Source: Sutterella sp. (GTDB taxonomy: Bacteria; Pseudomonadota; Gammaproteobacteria; Burkholderiales; Burkholderiaceae_F). Taken from it: a stretch of 22,637 nucleotides of DNA. Of this stretch, positions 13,372-21,237 are shown in pieces (within the stretch, counting starts at the first letter, position 1; each line of letters begins with the position of its first letter). The position numbers and the translations under genes are program-made. The DNA lies in contig DXSO01000015.1 of NCBI GenBank assembly GCA_019410445.1, positions 1 through 22,637 of the forward strand, read 5' to 3'. The notes under the pieces are model-generated. The model had not been told where the DNA came from, did not search any database, and worked only from the letters and a program-made list of their open reading frames with translations.

Positions 13372-15330
13372 TTGGACAACAGAATGATCGGCCGCATTGC
13401 GGTCTGGTTGCTCATCGCATTCGTACTCTTTACGGTTTTCCGTCAGTTCGACAGCTCCAGCAGTGCGGTTGCCACCAACGAGCAGACGAGCTATACGCAG
13501 TTCATGCAGGATGCCAAGGACGGCAAGATCCGTCGCGTGGATGTGCAGGGCCGGAAGATCACCGTTACGCCGGTTGACGGATCGGTCTATGCGATTACAA
13601 GCCCGGGCGACCTGTGGATGGTGGATGATCTGCGCAAAAACGGCGTTCAGGTCTTCGGCAAGCCAGAAGAAGAGCCGTCGTTCCTGCAGACGATTCTCGT
13701 AAGCTGGTTCCCCATGCTTCTTTTGATCGGCGTGTGGATTTTCTTCATGCGTCAGATGCAGGGCGGCAAATCGGGAGCTTTCTCTTTCGGAAAGAGTAAG
13801 GCACGCATGCTCGATGACTCGGCCAACAAAGTGAGATTTGCCGATGTTGCCGGCTGTGACGAAGCTAAGGAAGACGTTCAGGAGGTTGTGGAATTTCTGC
13901 GCGATCCTTCACGCTTTCAGCGCTTGGGCGGACACATTCCGCGCGGCATCCTTCTGGTGGGTTCTCCTGGTACGGGTAAGACGCTGCTTGCCAAGGCCAT
14001 TGCAGGTGAAGCAGGCGTGCCGTTTTTCTCGATTTCCGGTTCCGACTTCGTGGAAATGTTCGTCGGCGTTGGCGCGGCTCGTGTGCGCGATATGTTTGAA
14101 AACGCCAAGAAGAACGCCCCCTGCATCATCTTTATCGATGAAATCGATGCTGTAGGCCGTCAGCGCGGCGCCGGTCTGGGCGGCGGCAATGATGAGCGCG
14201 AACAGACGCTCAATCAGATGTTGGTGGAAATGGACGGTTTTGAAACCGGAACCAACGTGATCGTGATCGCCGCCACCAACCGTCCCGATGTTCTCGATCC
14301 GGCATTGATGCGTCCTGGACGTTTTGACCGTCAGGTGGTGGTGCCGTTGCCCGATATCCGCGGTCGCGAGCAGATTCTGAACGTACACATGAAAAAGGTG
14401 CCCATCGGTCCGGATGTGCAGCCTGATGTGATTGCCCGCGGCACTCCGGGCTTTTCGGGCGCCGACCTGGCCAATCTGGTCAACGAAGCGGCGTTGTTTG
14501 CGGCTCGCCGCAACGGCCGGGTTGTTGAAATGAACGACTTTGAACTGGCCAAGGACAAGATCATGATGGGTGCGGAACGCCGTTCGATGGTGATGACCGA
14601 GGACGAGCGCAAGAACACGGCATACCATGAATCAGGGCATGCCCTGGTGGCAAAGCTGCTGCCCAAGTCTGACCCTGTGCACAAGGTCACGATCATTCCG
14701 CGCGGACGTGCTCTCGGCGTGACGATGCAGCTGCCCGAGGAAGATCGTTATTCGTACGACCGTGAATATCTGCTCACACGCATTGCCATTCTTTTCGGCG
14801 GCCGCATTGCCGAAGAGGTGTTCATGAACCAGATGACGACCGGTGCGAGCAACGACTTCGAGCGTGCTTCTCAGATGGCTCGCGACATGGTGATGCGTTA
14901 TGGCATGAGCGACAAATTGGGTGTGATGGTCTACGCAGAAAACGAGGGTGAGGTCTTTTTGGGCCGTTCCGTGACGAAGACGACGCACATCTCGGAAAAG
15001 ACCATGCAGGAAGTCGATGCGGAAGTGCGTCGAATCCTCGACGAGCAATACAATCGTGCTCGCCAGCTCATTGAAGAGCACCGTACGGAAATGCATCGTA
15101 TGGCTCAGGCTCTTTTGGATTGGGAGACGATTGACGGTGATCAGATCGACGATATTCTCGCCGGCAAGGAACCGCGTCCGCCCAAGGCGCCTGTAACAGG
15201 ATCGGCCAGACCCGCAGCCGTCAAGAAGGACATGGCTCAGGATCAGGAACAGATGAAGGCTGCCGAACAGCCGGCCGATGCGCAGCGTCAAGAGACTTCG
15301 AATTCGGATACGACCGACGAAACGAAGTAA
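13372..15330 (+). CDS. ftsH: ATP-dependent zinc metalloprotease FtsH
   Basis: A 652-residue membrane-anchored AAA+ protease (E. coli FtsH has 644), which degrades sigma32, LpxC-type regulators and misassembled membrane proteins. Membrane segment 1 is at about residues 7-23, a short periplasmic loop follows, and segment 2 is near 104-126. Walker A GSPGTGKT is at 197-204, Walker B IIFIDEID near 257, and the second region of homology holds VIAATNRPDVLDPALMRPGR. The zinc site HESGH is at 419-423. The start is TTG at 13372: GAGGG at 13362-13366 is well placed, and the next ATG (13384) would be too far. Downstream of rlmE; folP follows. Confidence 0.97.
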   Translation: MDNRMIGRIAVWLLIAFVLFTVFRQFDSSSSAVATNEQTSYTQFMQDAKDGKIRRVDVQGRKITVTPVDGSVYAITSPGDLWMVDDLRKNGVQVFGKPEEEPSFLQTILVSWFPMLLLIGVWIFFMRQMQGGKSGAFSFGKSKARMLDDSANKVRFADVAGCDEAKEDVQEVVEFLRDPSRFQRLGGHIPRGILLVGSPGTGKTLLAKAIAGEAGVPFFSISGSDFVEMFVGVGAARVRDMFENAKKNAPCIIFIDEIDAVGRQRGAGLGGGNDEREQTLNQMLVEMDGFETGTNVIVIAATNRPDVLDPALMRPGRFDRQVVVPLPDIRGREQILNVHMKKVPIGPDVQPDVIARGTPGFSGADLANLVNEAALFAARRNGRVVEMNDFELAKDKIMMGAERRSMVMTEDERKNTAYHESGHALVAKLLPKSDPVHKVTIIPRGRALGVTMQLPEEDRYSYDREYLLTRIAILFGGRIAEEVFMNQMTTGASNDFERASQMARDMVMRYGMSDKLGVMVYAENEGEVFLGRSVTKTTHISEKTMQEVDAEVRRILDEQYNRARQLIEEHRTEMHRMAQALLDWETIDGDQIDDILAGKEPRPPKAPVTGSARPAAVKKDMAQDQEQMKAAEQPADAQRQETSNSDTTDETK

Positions 15331-15354
15331 GCTGCGATTGACTTTCTGATAATC

Positions 15355-15382
15355 AACGGCGGGTGAGAGCCCGCCGTTTCTT
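15355..15382 (+). terminator. Hairpin between ftsH and folP, weak terminator or attenuator
   Basis: AACGGCGGG and CCCGCCGTT form a perfect 9-bp stem with a TGAGAG loop. The tail TCTTT is short. folP begins only 16 nt later, so it probably reduces rather than abolishes read-through into folP. Confidence 0.6.
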
Positions 15383-15397
15383 TATGAGTTCAACTCC

Positions 15398-16258
15398 ATG
15401 AGCGTAACTGAACAACGTAATCCGGCGATGGTTTGGCATTGTCGCGACCGAATCTTTGATCTTTCCAAACCACTTGTCATGGGTATTGTCAATGTCACGC
15501 CCGATTCGTTTTCTGACGGCGGTGCGCACAACGGACTGCAGGCGGCTGTGGCCTGGGGACAGAAACTGGTGCGAGAAGGCGCGGATATTCTTGATGTCGG
15601 AGGTGAGTCCACGCGTCCCGGTGCCGCCGAGGTCGGCGTGCAAGAGGAAATTGAGCGTGTGGTGCCGGTGGTGCGAGCGCTGGCGCTGGAGGGGTTTGCC
15701 GTATCGGTCGATACGAGCAAGCCGGAGGTGATGCGCGAGGCGTTAAAGGCCGGAGCATGCATTCTCAACGATGTTCGTGCCTTTGAGTTGCCCGGAGCCG
15801 AAGAGGTGGCGGCTCAAAGCGGCGCCGGTCTCGTAATCATGCACATGAAGGGCACGCCGCAGACGATGCAGAATAATCCGGACTATTCGGATTTGCTGGG
15901 AGAAATTGAGCGTTATCTCAGGCAGCGTGAAGAGGCGCTTTTGGCCAAGGGCGTGCGGTTTGAACAGATTTGCTGGGATCCGGGATTTGGGTTTGGAAAA
16001 ACGCTCGAGCACAACTTCAGCATTCTCAAGCACACAGAACACTTTGTCGCGAGCGGCCGCCCCTATCTGATGGGGTTGTCGCGCAAAACTTCTCTTGGCC
16101 TGGTTACCGGACAGAAAGATCCGGCAAAACGCGTTGTTGCAAGTGTGGCCGGAGCTTTGATGGCTGCTGAAAGGGGAGCTCAAATTGTGCGTGTGCATGA
16201 CGTACTGGAGACGCGTCAGGCGCTGGACGTTTTTTGGGCGATGAAAACAGCACCGTAA
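15398..16258 (+). CDS. folP: Dihydropteroate synthase
   Basis: A 286-residue TIM-barrel enzyme (usual size about 280) that joins p-aminobenzoate to 7,8-dihydropterin pyrophosphate in folate synthesis and is the sulfonamide target. The signatures GIVNVTPDSFSDGG (residues 29-42), DVGGESTRPGA near residue 68, the VSVDTSKPEVM strand, the DVRAFE loop and GLSRKTSLG near residue 229 are all present. The ATG is at 15398 with no strong ribosome binding site. It stands behind ftsH as in many proteobacteria. glmM, often the next gene, is not found here: the plus-strand block ends and the next gene is on the minus strand. Confidence 0.96.
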   Translation: MSVTEQRNPAMVWHCRDRIFDLSKPLVMGIVNVTPDSFSDGGAHNGLQAAVAWGQKLVREGADILDVGGESTRPGAAEVGVQEEIERVVPVVRALALEGFAVSVDTSKPEVMREALKAGACILNDVRAFELPGAEEVAAQSGAGLVIMHMKGTPQTMQNNPDYSDLLGEIERYLRQREEALLAKGVRFEQICWDPGFGFGKTLEHNFSILKHTEHFVASGRPYLMGLSRKTSLGLVTGQKDPAKRVVASVAGALMAAERGAQIVRVHDVLETRQALDVFWAMKTAP

Positions 16259-16283
16259 AGCTGAAGAAATCAGCAAAAGAAAA

Positions 16284-16315
16284 CCGCCGCAGGGAGGAGA
16301 AAGAACCCACGGCGG
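16284..16315. other. Inverted repeat downstream of folP
   Basis: CCGCCG (16284-16289) pairs with CGGCGG (16310-16315), with GGG and CCC pairing further in. On the minus strand TTTT and further T-rich sequence follow. It could act as a terminator for minus-strand transcription, backing the hairpin at 16363-16399, or protect the folP mRNA end. Confidence 0.45.
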
Positions 16316-16362
16316 AAAACAAAATGAAGAAGAAACTATGGCTTGGTTAGCGCAGGAGAGGT

Positions 16363-16399
16363 AACGGAAAAGAACCTTTGATTTCGGTTCTTTTCCGTT
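16363..16399. terminator. 14-bp stem between the folP and FMN-binding genes
   Basis: AACGGAAAAGAACC (16363-16376) and GGTTCTTTTCCGTT (16386-16399) pair perfectly over 14 bp with a 9-nt loop. The T-run lies in the 3' arm rather than after it. It lies 14 bp after the stop of the FMN-binding gene and is placed to end transcription from either side. Confidence 0.6.
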
Positions 16400-16412
16400 T
16401 GAGAAAGGCAAA

Positions 16413-16736
16413 TTACTTCGCCTGTTCGAGAGCCTTGCCTACAGCCTCAAGAAAGCCTTTGGAGGAATTGGTTGCGCCAGTGATGGCTTCAACTCCCTTG
16501 ACTCCATTGGCTTCAACAACGGCCGCAGGCAGGTTGGAAGCAACAGCAGCAAAGATCATTTCAGTTTCGCCCTGCTTGACGATATCGACTTTGCTGACCT
16601 TGCCGCCGGCAACCGTCACCTGCACTTCAATTTGGCTGGCATTGCCGGAACCTACTCCGGTATAGGTGCCGTCCTTGTAGGCATAGGCGCCGGTGCTCAG
16701 AGCTGCCATAGCGGCGATCAGAAGAAACTTTTTCAT
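16413..16736 (-). CDS. Secreted FMN-binding domain protein (probable flavinylated electron carrier)
   Basis: A 107-residue protein with a Sec signal peptide (MKKFLLIAAMAALSTGAYA, likely cut after residue 19) followed by a bare FMN_bind domain. The flavinylation motif is ITGATNSS at about 85-92: threonine 89 is the expected acceptor of the phosphoester-linked FMN placed by ApbE. The domain is normally a part of larger flavoproteins (urocanate reductase, NqrC, RnfG), whereas here it stands alone. It lies 21 nt after the FAD reductase gene (AAGGA ribosome binding site before the ATG), so the two are probably one operon, with this as the electron partner of the reductase. The domain call is firm; the partner role is inference. 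No apbE is in the window. Confidence 0.85.
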   Translation of the reverse strand: MKKFLLIAAMAALSTGAYAYKDGTYTGVGSGNASQIEVQVTVAGGKVSKVDIVKQGETEMIFAAVASNLPAAVVEANGVKGVEAITGATNSSKGFLEAVGKALEQAK

Positions 16737-16757
16737 GGGATTGTTTCCTTAAACAAA

Positions 16758-18251
16758 TTACTTGCGCTCGACTTCTTTGGCTGCGTTTTCGCCGGCAATC
16801 TGACCGAACACGAAGCAGTCCAGAACAGCGTTGCCACCGACGCGGTTGGTACCGTGGATGCCGCCCGTGATTTCGCCGGCAGCGTACAGACGCGGAATAA
16901 CCTTGCCCTGCCAATCCAAGCACTGAGCCTTGGTGTTGGTATTGAGGCCGCCCATCGTGTGGTGAACAGTCATGCCCGTGTAGCAAGCCCAGAAGGGCCC
17001 CACTTCGATGCGCTTGGTGAGGTTCACAGGCTGCTTGTTGAAGTCCGTATCCTTGCCGTTCTTGACGAATTCGTTGTTGTAGCGATCGATCGTCTTTTCC
17101 AGACCGTCCGGATCCACGCCCATCTTCTGAGCAAGTTCACGAATGGTGGGAGCAGTCCAGGCTTCGTTGATTTCAATACCCTTCATGATTGCTGCGCGGT
17201 TTACAGAGTCGTAGCTCATGAAGTTTTCGTTGTCGCACACGGTGTAGGCGTAGCGTTCCGGCGTACCCAACACGGCATCGCGGATGACGTCGCGGCGTTC
17301 GCCTTCGTTGACGATACGGTTGCCGCGCTTGTCGACATAGATGGAACCGTTCACGTTGAAGTTCAACAGAAGCTTCATCTTCTTGCCGGCGGGAGCACCC
17401 GGAGTGGACTGAATGAAGTCCATGCCGACCAGATAACCGCCCACTCGTACGGCAGCCATTGCAACTTCGCCCTGCATGCTGGGCAGGTTGTCGGTACCGA
17501 GATCCTTGGTGCGAGGATCGTGCAGTTCGCGCAGGTACTTGTTGGCGCCGAAGCCGCCGGCGGCAAGCACTACGGCGCGGGTCGCACGGATATGATGCAG
17601 TTTGCCCTTGGAGTCCTTGGCTACGACACCCAGCACGTCGCCGGAGAAGCCGCCTTCGCGAACGATTTCGACAACGCCCATGCCGGTGACGACTTCAACG
17701 CCGAGATCCTTGGCAGCCTTGGACAGAACGGCACCGTAGCCCTGACCCTTCGGAAGAGCCGGGATGTGGGAACGCGGGTAGAGGGCGCCGAAAATCTGAA
17801 TGACGTTGTCCTTGAACTTCATGCCGAGGCTTTCGAGCCAAGTCACAGCGCCGTAAGCGTTTTCGCAAAGCACGCGGACACGTTCGGGATCGCCGCGGTA
17901 GTCACCGGCAGCAAGCGTCTGCTTCATGTGGTTTTCGGGAGAATCCTTGATGCCCTGGCGGGGTTGACGAACCGGGTCGGCTGCGTTCAGGAAGCCCTGA
18001 GCCAACAGGGTATTGCCACCCGTGAAGGCAAGTTTTTCGAGAACAACAATCTTCTTGGCTCCCTTTTGAGCGGCCTTGACGGCTGCAGCCATACCGGCAC
18101 CGCCGGCACCGACGACAACCACTTCATAGGTCTTGTCCCACTTGACGCCTTCGGCGCTCTTTGCATGAGCAAAACCGGACAGACCTGCAGCCACGGCGCC
18201 AGCGCCAGTGGCCTTCAGCAGACGACGGCGAGAAACGTTTTGTTCGGACAT
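16758..18251 (-). CDS. Tat-exported FAD-dependent fumarate/urocanate-reductase-like flavoprotein
   Basis: A 497-residue periplasmic flavoprotein of the FAD_binding_2 family (flavocytochrome c / fumarate / urocanate reductase type). A Tat signal SRRRLLKAT is at residues 7-15, with likely cleavage after AHA (28-30). The dinucleotide fold VVVGAGGAGMAAA begins at about residue 45. The C-terminal VHHTMGG and TGGIHGTNRVGGNA blocks give conserved His430/431 and Arg470, the substrate-carboxylate ligands of the family. There is no CXXCH, so no heme, and the FMN domain is in the separate downstream gene. The substrate is not assigned. I choose the ATG at 18251 since AGGAG stands 9 nt before it; the ATG at 18260 directly abuts that site. 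Confidence 0.88.
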   Translation of the reverse strand: MSEQNVSRRRLLKATGAGAVAAGLSGFAHAKSAEGVKWDKTYEVVVVGAGGAGMAAAVKAAQKGAKKIVVLEKLAFTGGNTLLAQGFLNAADPVRQPRQGIKDSPENHMKQTLAAGDYRGDPERVRVLCENAYGAVTWLESLGMKFKDNVIQIFGALYPRSHIPALPKGQGYGAVLSKAAKDLGVEVVTGMGVVEIVREGGFSGDVLGVVAKDSKGKLHHIRATRAVVLAAGGFGANKYLRELHDPRTKDLGTDNLPSMQGEVAMAAVRVGGYLVGMDFIQSTPGAPAGKKMKLLLNFNVNGSIYVDKRGNRIVNEGERRDVIRDAVLGTPERYAYTVCDNENFMSYDSVNRAAIMKGIEINEAWTAPTIRELAQKMGVDPDGLEKTIDRYNNEFVKNGKDTDFNKQPVNLTKRIEVGPFWACYTGMTVHHTMGGLNTNTKAQCLDWQGKVIPRLYAAGEITGGIHGTNRVGGNAVLDCFVFGQIAGENAAKEVERK

Positions 18252-18348
18252 TTCGTGCATCTCCTCGTTGAGTTTAGTCGGCGCGAAACTGAGTTTTTTT
18301 CACTGAGTTTCGCGATCTTTTTTCGATGAGAGCATTATCCGAACAGAT

Positions 18349-18360
18349 TTACGTGCGTAA
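18349..18360. promoter_or_regulatory. TTACGTGCGTAA palindrome upstream of the flavoprotein operon
   Basis: The arms TTACG and CGTAA are exact inverted repeats; on the minus strand the box reads TTACGCACGTAA. After 9 nt follows GATAAT (18339-18334), a -10-like hexamer, about 83 nt before the flavoprotein start. A GTT-N5-AAC element (18366-18376) lies on the far side. The same box occurs upstream of the porin. Binding by the neighbouring LuxR-type regulator is the inference. Confidence 0.65.
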
Positions 18361-18436
18361 TTTTTGTTATGTCAACTGTTTGTTTGATAGGTCAAAGAGA
18401 GGTACGCCCCGCGTGTTGGAAGAAATTCGGCGGGAA

Positions 18437-19063
18437 TCAGTCGGATTCTTCCATACAGACACGGATGTCTTCGTACAGAAGTTTGAGTTCACGAGCCGTA
18501 TGAACTCGGAATTTTTCGTAGATGCGGGCTCGATGTCCCTGAACGGTTCGTTCGGAAAGCTGAAGGCGTTCTGCAACCGCCCGATCTGTCAGTCCGATTA
18601 AAAAGAGATTGAGAATTTCTTTTTCACGAGATGACAGCAGGGATAATCCTTCGCGGATTCGAGACTCGCCTGCGATGCCTGCGCGCTGTTTTTCGTCATA
18701 GCGTATGCATTGTTCTATCGCTTCAAGCAATTTCTGCCCGTCAACAGGTTTGAGCAGAAAATCACGCGCTCCTCTTTTCAGGGAAGCGATGGCTACGTCA
18801 ATGTCGGAGTGTCCTGTGAGAAAAATGATTGGCAGATCGATTTGCCTTTGCAGCATGATCTGCTGCAGTTCGAGGCCGCTTTTTCCAGGCATGCGAACGT
18901 CAAGCAGTACGCATCCCGGAACTCGATGATTGTCGTTGACCAGAAAGCTTTGGGCACTGTCGTAGGAGGCGGTTTGCCAGCCTTCAATCTCAAGCATCAG
19001 CTGCAGGGCTTCTCGAACGTCGGCTTCATCGTCGACAATGCGTATAAGAGCGTCTTTATTCAA
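18437..19063 (-). CDS. Response regulator, receiver plus LuxR/FixJ-type HTH (TtrR-like)
   Basis: A 208-residue two-domain transcription factor. The receiver occupies about 1-120: acidic pair D11-D12, phosphoacceptor D55 (LLDVRMPG), T83 (FLTGH) and K105 (LLKPVDG). The LuxR-type helix-turn-helix is near 142-195 (LSSREKEILNL then ERTVQGHRARIYEKF). It matches the FixJ/TtrR sort of regulators rather than OmpR. The start is TTG (19061-19063), overlapping the kinase stop codon TGA in TTGA, with GGAG 7 nt upstream: translational coupling. It is followed, 186 bp on, by the flavoprotein operon that it most likely controls. The probable operator is TTACGCACGTAA. Confidence 0.92.
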   Translation of the reverse strand: MNKDALIRIVDDEADVREALQLMLEIEGWQTASYDSAQSFLVNDNHRVPGCVLLDVRMPGKSGLELQQIMLQRQIDLPIIFLTGHSDIDVAIASLKRGARDFLLKPVDGQKLLEAIEQCIRYDEKQRAGIAGESRIREGLSLLSSREKEILNLFLIGLTDRAVAERLQLSERTVQGHRARIYEKFRVHTARELKLLYEDIRVCMEESD

Positions 19064-21033
19064 AATTTATCTCCAAATTCGGTGTCCTCGGCTTCCGTAA
19101 TGCGGGAGGGTTCCGTATCTTCTCTGATGGCGATGGCAAATCGAACAATCAAGCCGCCGTTTTCTCTCGGAATAAAGTCAATTTGAGCTCGATGAGCTTC
19201 GGCAATTGACGTGATGATCATGATGCCCAATCCCAATCCTTTGGATTTGGATGTTTTGAAAGGCTCTTTGAGCTGTCGAACATCCTCTTCCGTGAGCTGA
19301 CGGCCGGAATTTTCCACCGTCAGGACAGCCTGCTTGAGGGTTTGATCATGCGTGAGTTCAATTTTGAGTACGGGGGCATTTTGGGTGTTGGCAATTTCTT
19401 CGGATGCGTTTTTTATCAGGTTCAGAACGATTAGTTTGAGCTCAACGGCATTGCCCTCGACAATCAGCGGATAAGGGGGCAGAGAAAGCTCCAGACATGC
19501 CGGCGCAGTTCGAGCTCCCTGAATGTCCTTTACGGTTTCGTCTATCACGCTTCTGAGATTGACAGCCTGCTCTCTGCCGCCGTTTTGTTTGGCGTAGTTG
19601 CGGACTCGATCGATGATTTCAGCACAGCGAGCCAGCTGTTTTTGCAGTATTTCGATGCAGCTGGACATGCTTTTTGACTGCGCGGGACTCTGAGCTTCGG
19701 GAGAAAGTCTTGAAAAAAGTGTTTGAAGGCCTCTGACGCTGTAGCGCATTGCGGAAAGCGGTTGTCCCAGCTCGTGCGCAAAAATGCTTGAAAGCTGAGA
19801 AATGGTTGAAATGCGTTGCATCAAGTCGAGTCGAGCGGCGATTTCCTGAGCGCGCGCATTGGCCTGCCGCTCGCGTTCCATAGTGTCGCTGAGCTGCTGC
19901 GTGCGGCGGATGACAAGTTTTTTGACGCGAAGCAGGTGGATGATTCCGGCAACCCAAAGACCGACGAAAAAGCCAATGTAAGGCCAGATTTTGACGATAA
20001 AGTCCGTGATGCTCTGTTCTTTGAGGTAACTGTACGGTCCGACGCGAAGAAGTTTTAACACGTTGTTGACGCGTTTGAAATCGGTTGCAAGCGACCAGGT
20101 GTAGCCGGACAGACTGTCTTCGGGACGCATATCCAGAAGCAATTTGGCCAAATCGCGTGCAATCTGAGGCGGCGTGTGCGGTGTTACAGCCATTGTCCAG
20201 CCCGGGTAAAGCTGAGTGGAGGCCATGCAGGGCGAGGGACTGGAAACTTTTTGGTTGATAACTTTGAGTTTGCCGGCAATTTCCGGATGTTCGGCCGTGA
20301 TTGCTTCAAGCATGCAATGTCGAAGCAGGCCTACGTCCGCTTGTCCGGAAAGAACGCGGTCAACAACGGCTCTGGGATCGTTGTTGGTGAATTCGATGGA
20401 AGAAAAGAATTTGTCGGGATCATAGCCGTTTAACGCAATCTCACCGAGGTTGATTTGGTACGTCATGAAGTTCATTGGGTGCGTGCTTATCGCCCGCAAG
20501 TGACGGACGGACCGCAGTGAAGAGAGAGTGCTCTGATCACTGCGCACAAACATGGTGCCCGCAACGACATGATTGGGATCCGGGAAATTGCTCGAAACCA
20601 GTGTTCCGACATCACGCACGCCGTAAGGCAGCATGGAAACGTAGAAGCCGGAACTGGCTAAAAAGAATTCGACTTCGGAACGTTTGACTGCGTTGGCAAG
20701 TTCGGCGGAAGTGTAGTATTTGGCCTGAATCTTATGCTTTGGAAAGCGGCGCTGCAGATAACTGACGACGTCTGCCTGCACGGCATCGCGAGTGGTGAAG
20801 TAGGAGGTTTTTCCTTCAAAATCCAAAAGCCCTATGCGAATGACCCCATCGGGCTGCAGAGAGCGCACCGGCGTCTGGAGATTTTCAATTTCAGGAATTT
20901 CATCAAACGTCTGGGAAACGGCCGAAGGGATGTGCGCCACATTGAGGCAAAAGCACCCCGCTGCAGCAAGAAGAAACGACTTTAAAGCAGTGCTGCCGAA
21001 GATGATTTCAAGACAATGACGCACGGCGAACAT
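19060..21033 (-). CDS. Membrane sensor histidine kinase with periplasmic binding-protein-like domain (TtrS-like)
   Basis: A 657-residue sensor kinase. An N-terminal signal or membrane anchor (about 15-35) precedes a large periplasmic domain (roughly 60-330), which resembles phosphonate/solute-binding (PhnD-type) proteins, as in TtrS. A second membrane helix (about 347-368) and a coiled stretch lead to the kinase. The H-box FAHELGQPLS gives H420, the N-box LNLIKNASEEI is near 537-547, and the G-box KGLGLGIMI is near 598-606. I use the ATG at 21033; a TTG at 21051 extends the frame by six codons without a ribosome binding site. It overlaps the regulator's start. The ligand is unknown; family precedent suggests an alternative electron acceptor. 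Confidence 0.9.
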   Translation of the reverse strand: MFAVRHCLEIIFGSTALKSFLLAAAGCFCLNVAHIPSAVSQTFDEIPEIENLQTPVRSLQPDGVIRIGLLDFEGKTSYFTTRDAVQADVVSYLQRRFPKHKIQAKYYTSAELANAVKRSEVEFFLASSGFYVSMLPYGVRDVGTLVSSNFPDPNHVVAGTMFVRSDQSTLSSLRSVRHLRAISTHPMNFMTYQINLGEIALNGYDPDKFFSSIEFTNNDPRAVVDRVLSGQADVGLLRHCMLEAITAEHPEIAGKLKVINQKVSSPSPCMASTQLYPGWTMAVTPHTPPQIARDLAKLLLDMRPEDSLSGYTWSLATDFKRVNNVLKLLRVGPYSYLKEQSITDFIVKIWPYIGFFVGLWVAGIIHLLRVKKLVIRRTQQLSDTMERERQANARAQEIAARLDLMQRISTISQLSSIFAHELGQPLSAMRYSVRGLQTLFSRLSPEAQSPAQSKSMSSCIEILQKQLARCAEIIDRVRNYAKQNGGREQAVNLRSVIDETVKDIQGARTAPACLELSLPPYPLIVEGNAVELKLIVLNLIKNASEEIANTQNAPVLKIELTHDQTLKQAVLTVENSGRQLTEEDVRQLKEPFKTSKSKGLGLGIMIITSIAEAHRAQIDFIPRENGGLIVRFAIAIREDTEPSRITEAEDTEFGDKF

Positions 21034-21143
21034 AGGACTCTTCTGGGACAAGTCTGATTCAAGATAGTCTCAATCATCGCACGCAAAGCATGCGAATGGG
21101 AGATGTCACAGTCAGAAGACTAGTCCCTTTGGGTTAAGTCAAC

Positions 21144-21155
21144 TTACGCACGTAA
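21144..21155. promoter_or_regulatory. TTACGCACGTAA palindrome between kinase and porin
   Basis: It is the same 12-bp palindrome as the one before the flavoprotein operon, in the same orientation to transcription. GAGAAT at 21165-21170 follows 9 nt after the box, the same distance as GATAAT at the other site. GTTAAGTCAAC (21133-21143) abuts it upstream. The box lies in the 204-bp gap between divergent kinase and porin starts and could affect both. Confidence 0.65.
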
Positions 21156-21237
21156 CTTTGTGAAGAGAATCGTGAGGTATGCCTCTACGGGTGGGGCAAC
21201 GCAAGAAAACACAAATACCTTTCCGAAGGAGAAATTC

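Noticed and set aside
18260..18260. Upstream ATG as start of the flavoprotein
   Set aside because: The AGGAG ribosome binding site directly touches this ATG. The ATG three codons later (18251) has a 9-nt spacing.
16632..18329. 565-codon open frame antisense to the flavoprotein and FMN-binding genes
   Set aside because: It spans two real genes and their gap, has no ribosome binding site and no recognisable domain. The sense genes have clear signal peptides and family motifs.
21160..21237. N-terminal extension of the porin frame
   Set aside because: The extension would place 26 polar residues before a standard Sec signal peptide, and the strong ribosome binding site is in front of the ATG at 21238.
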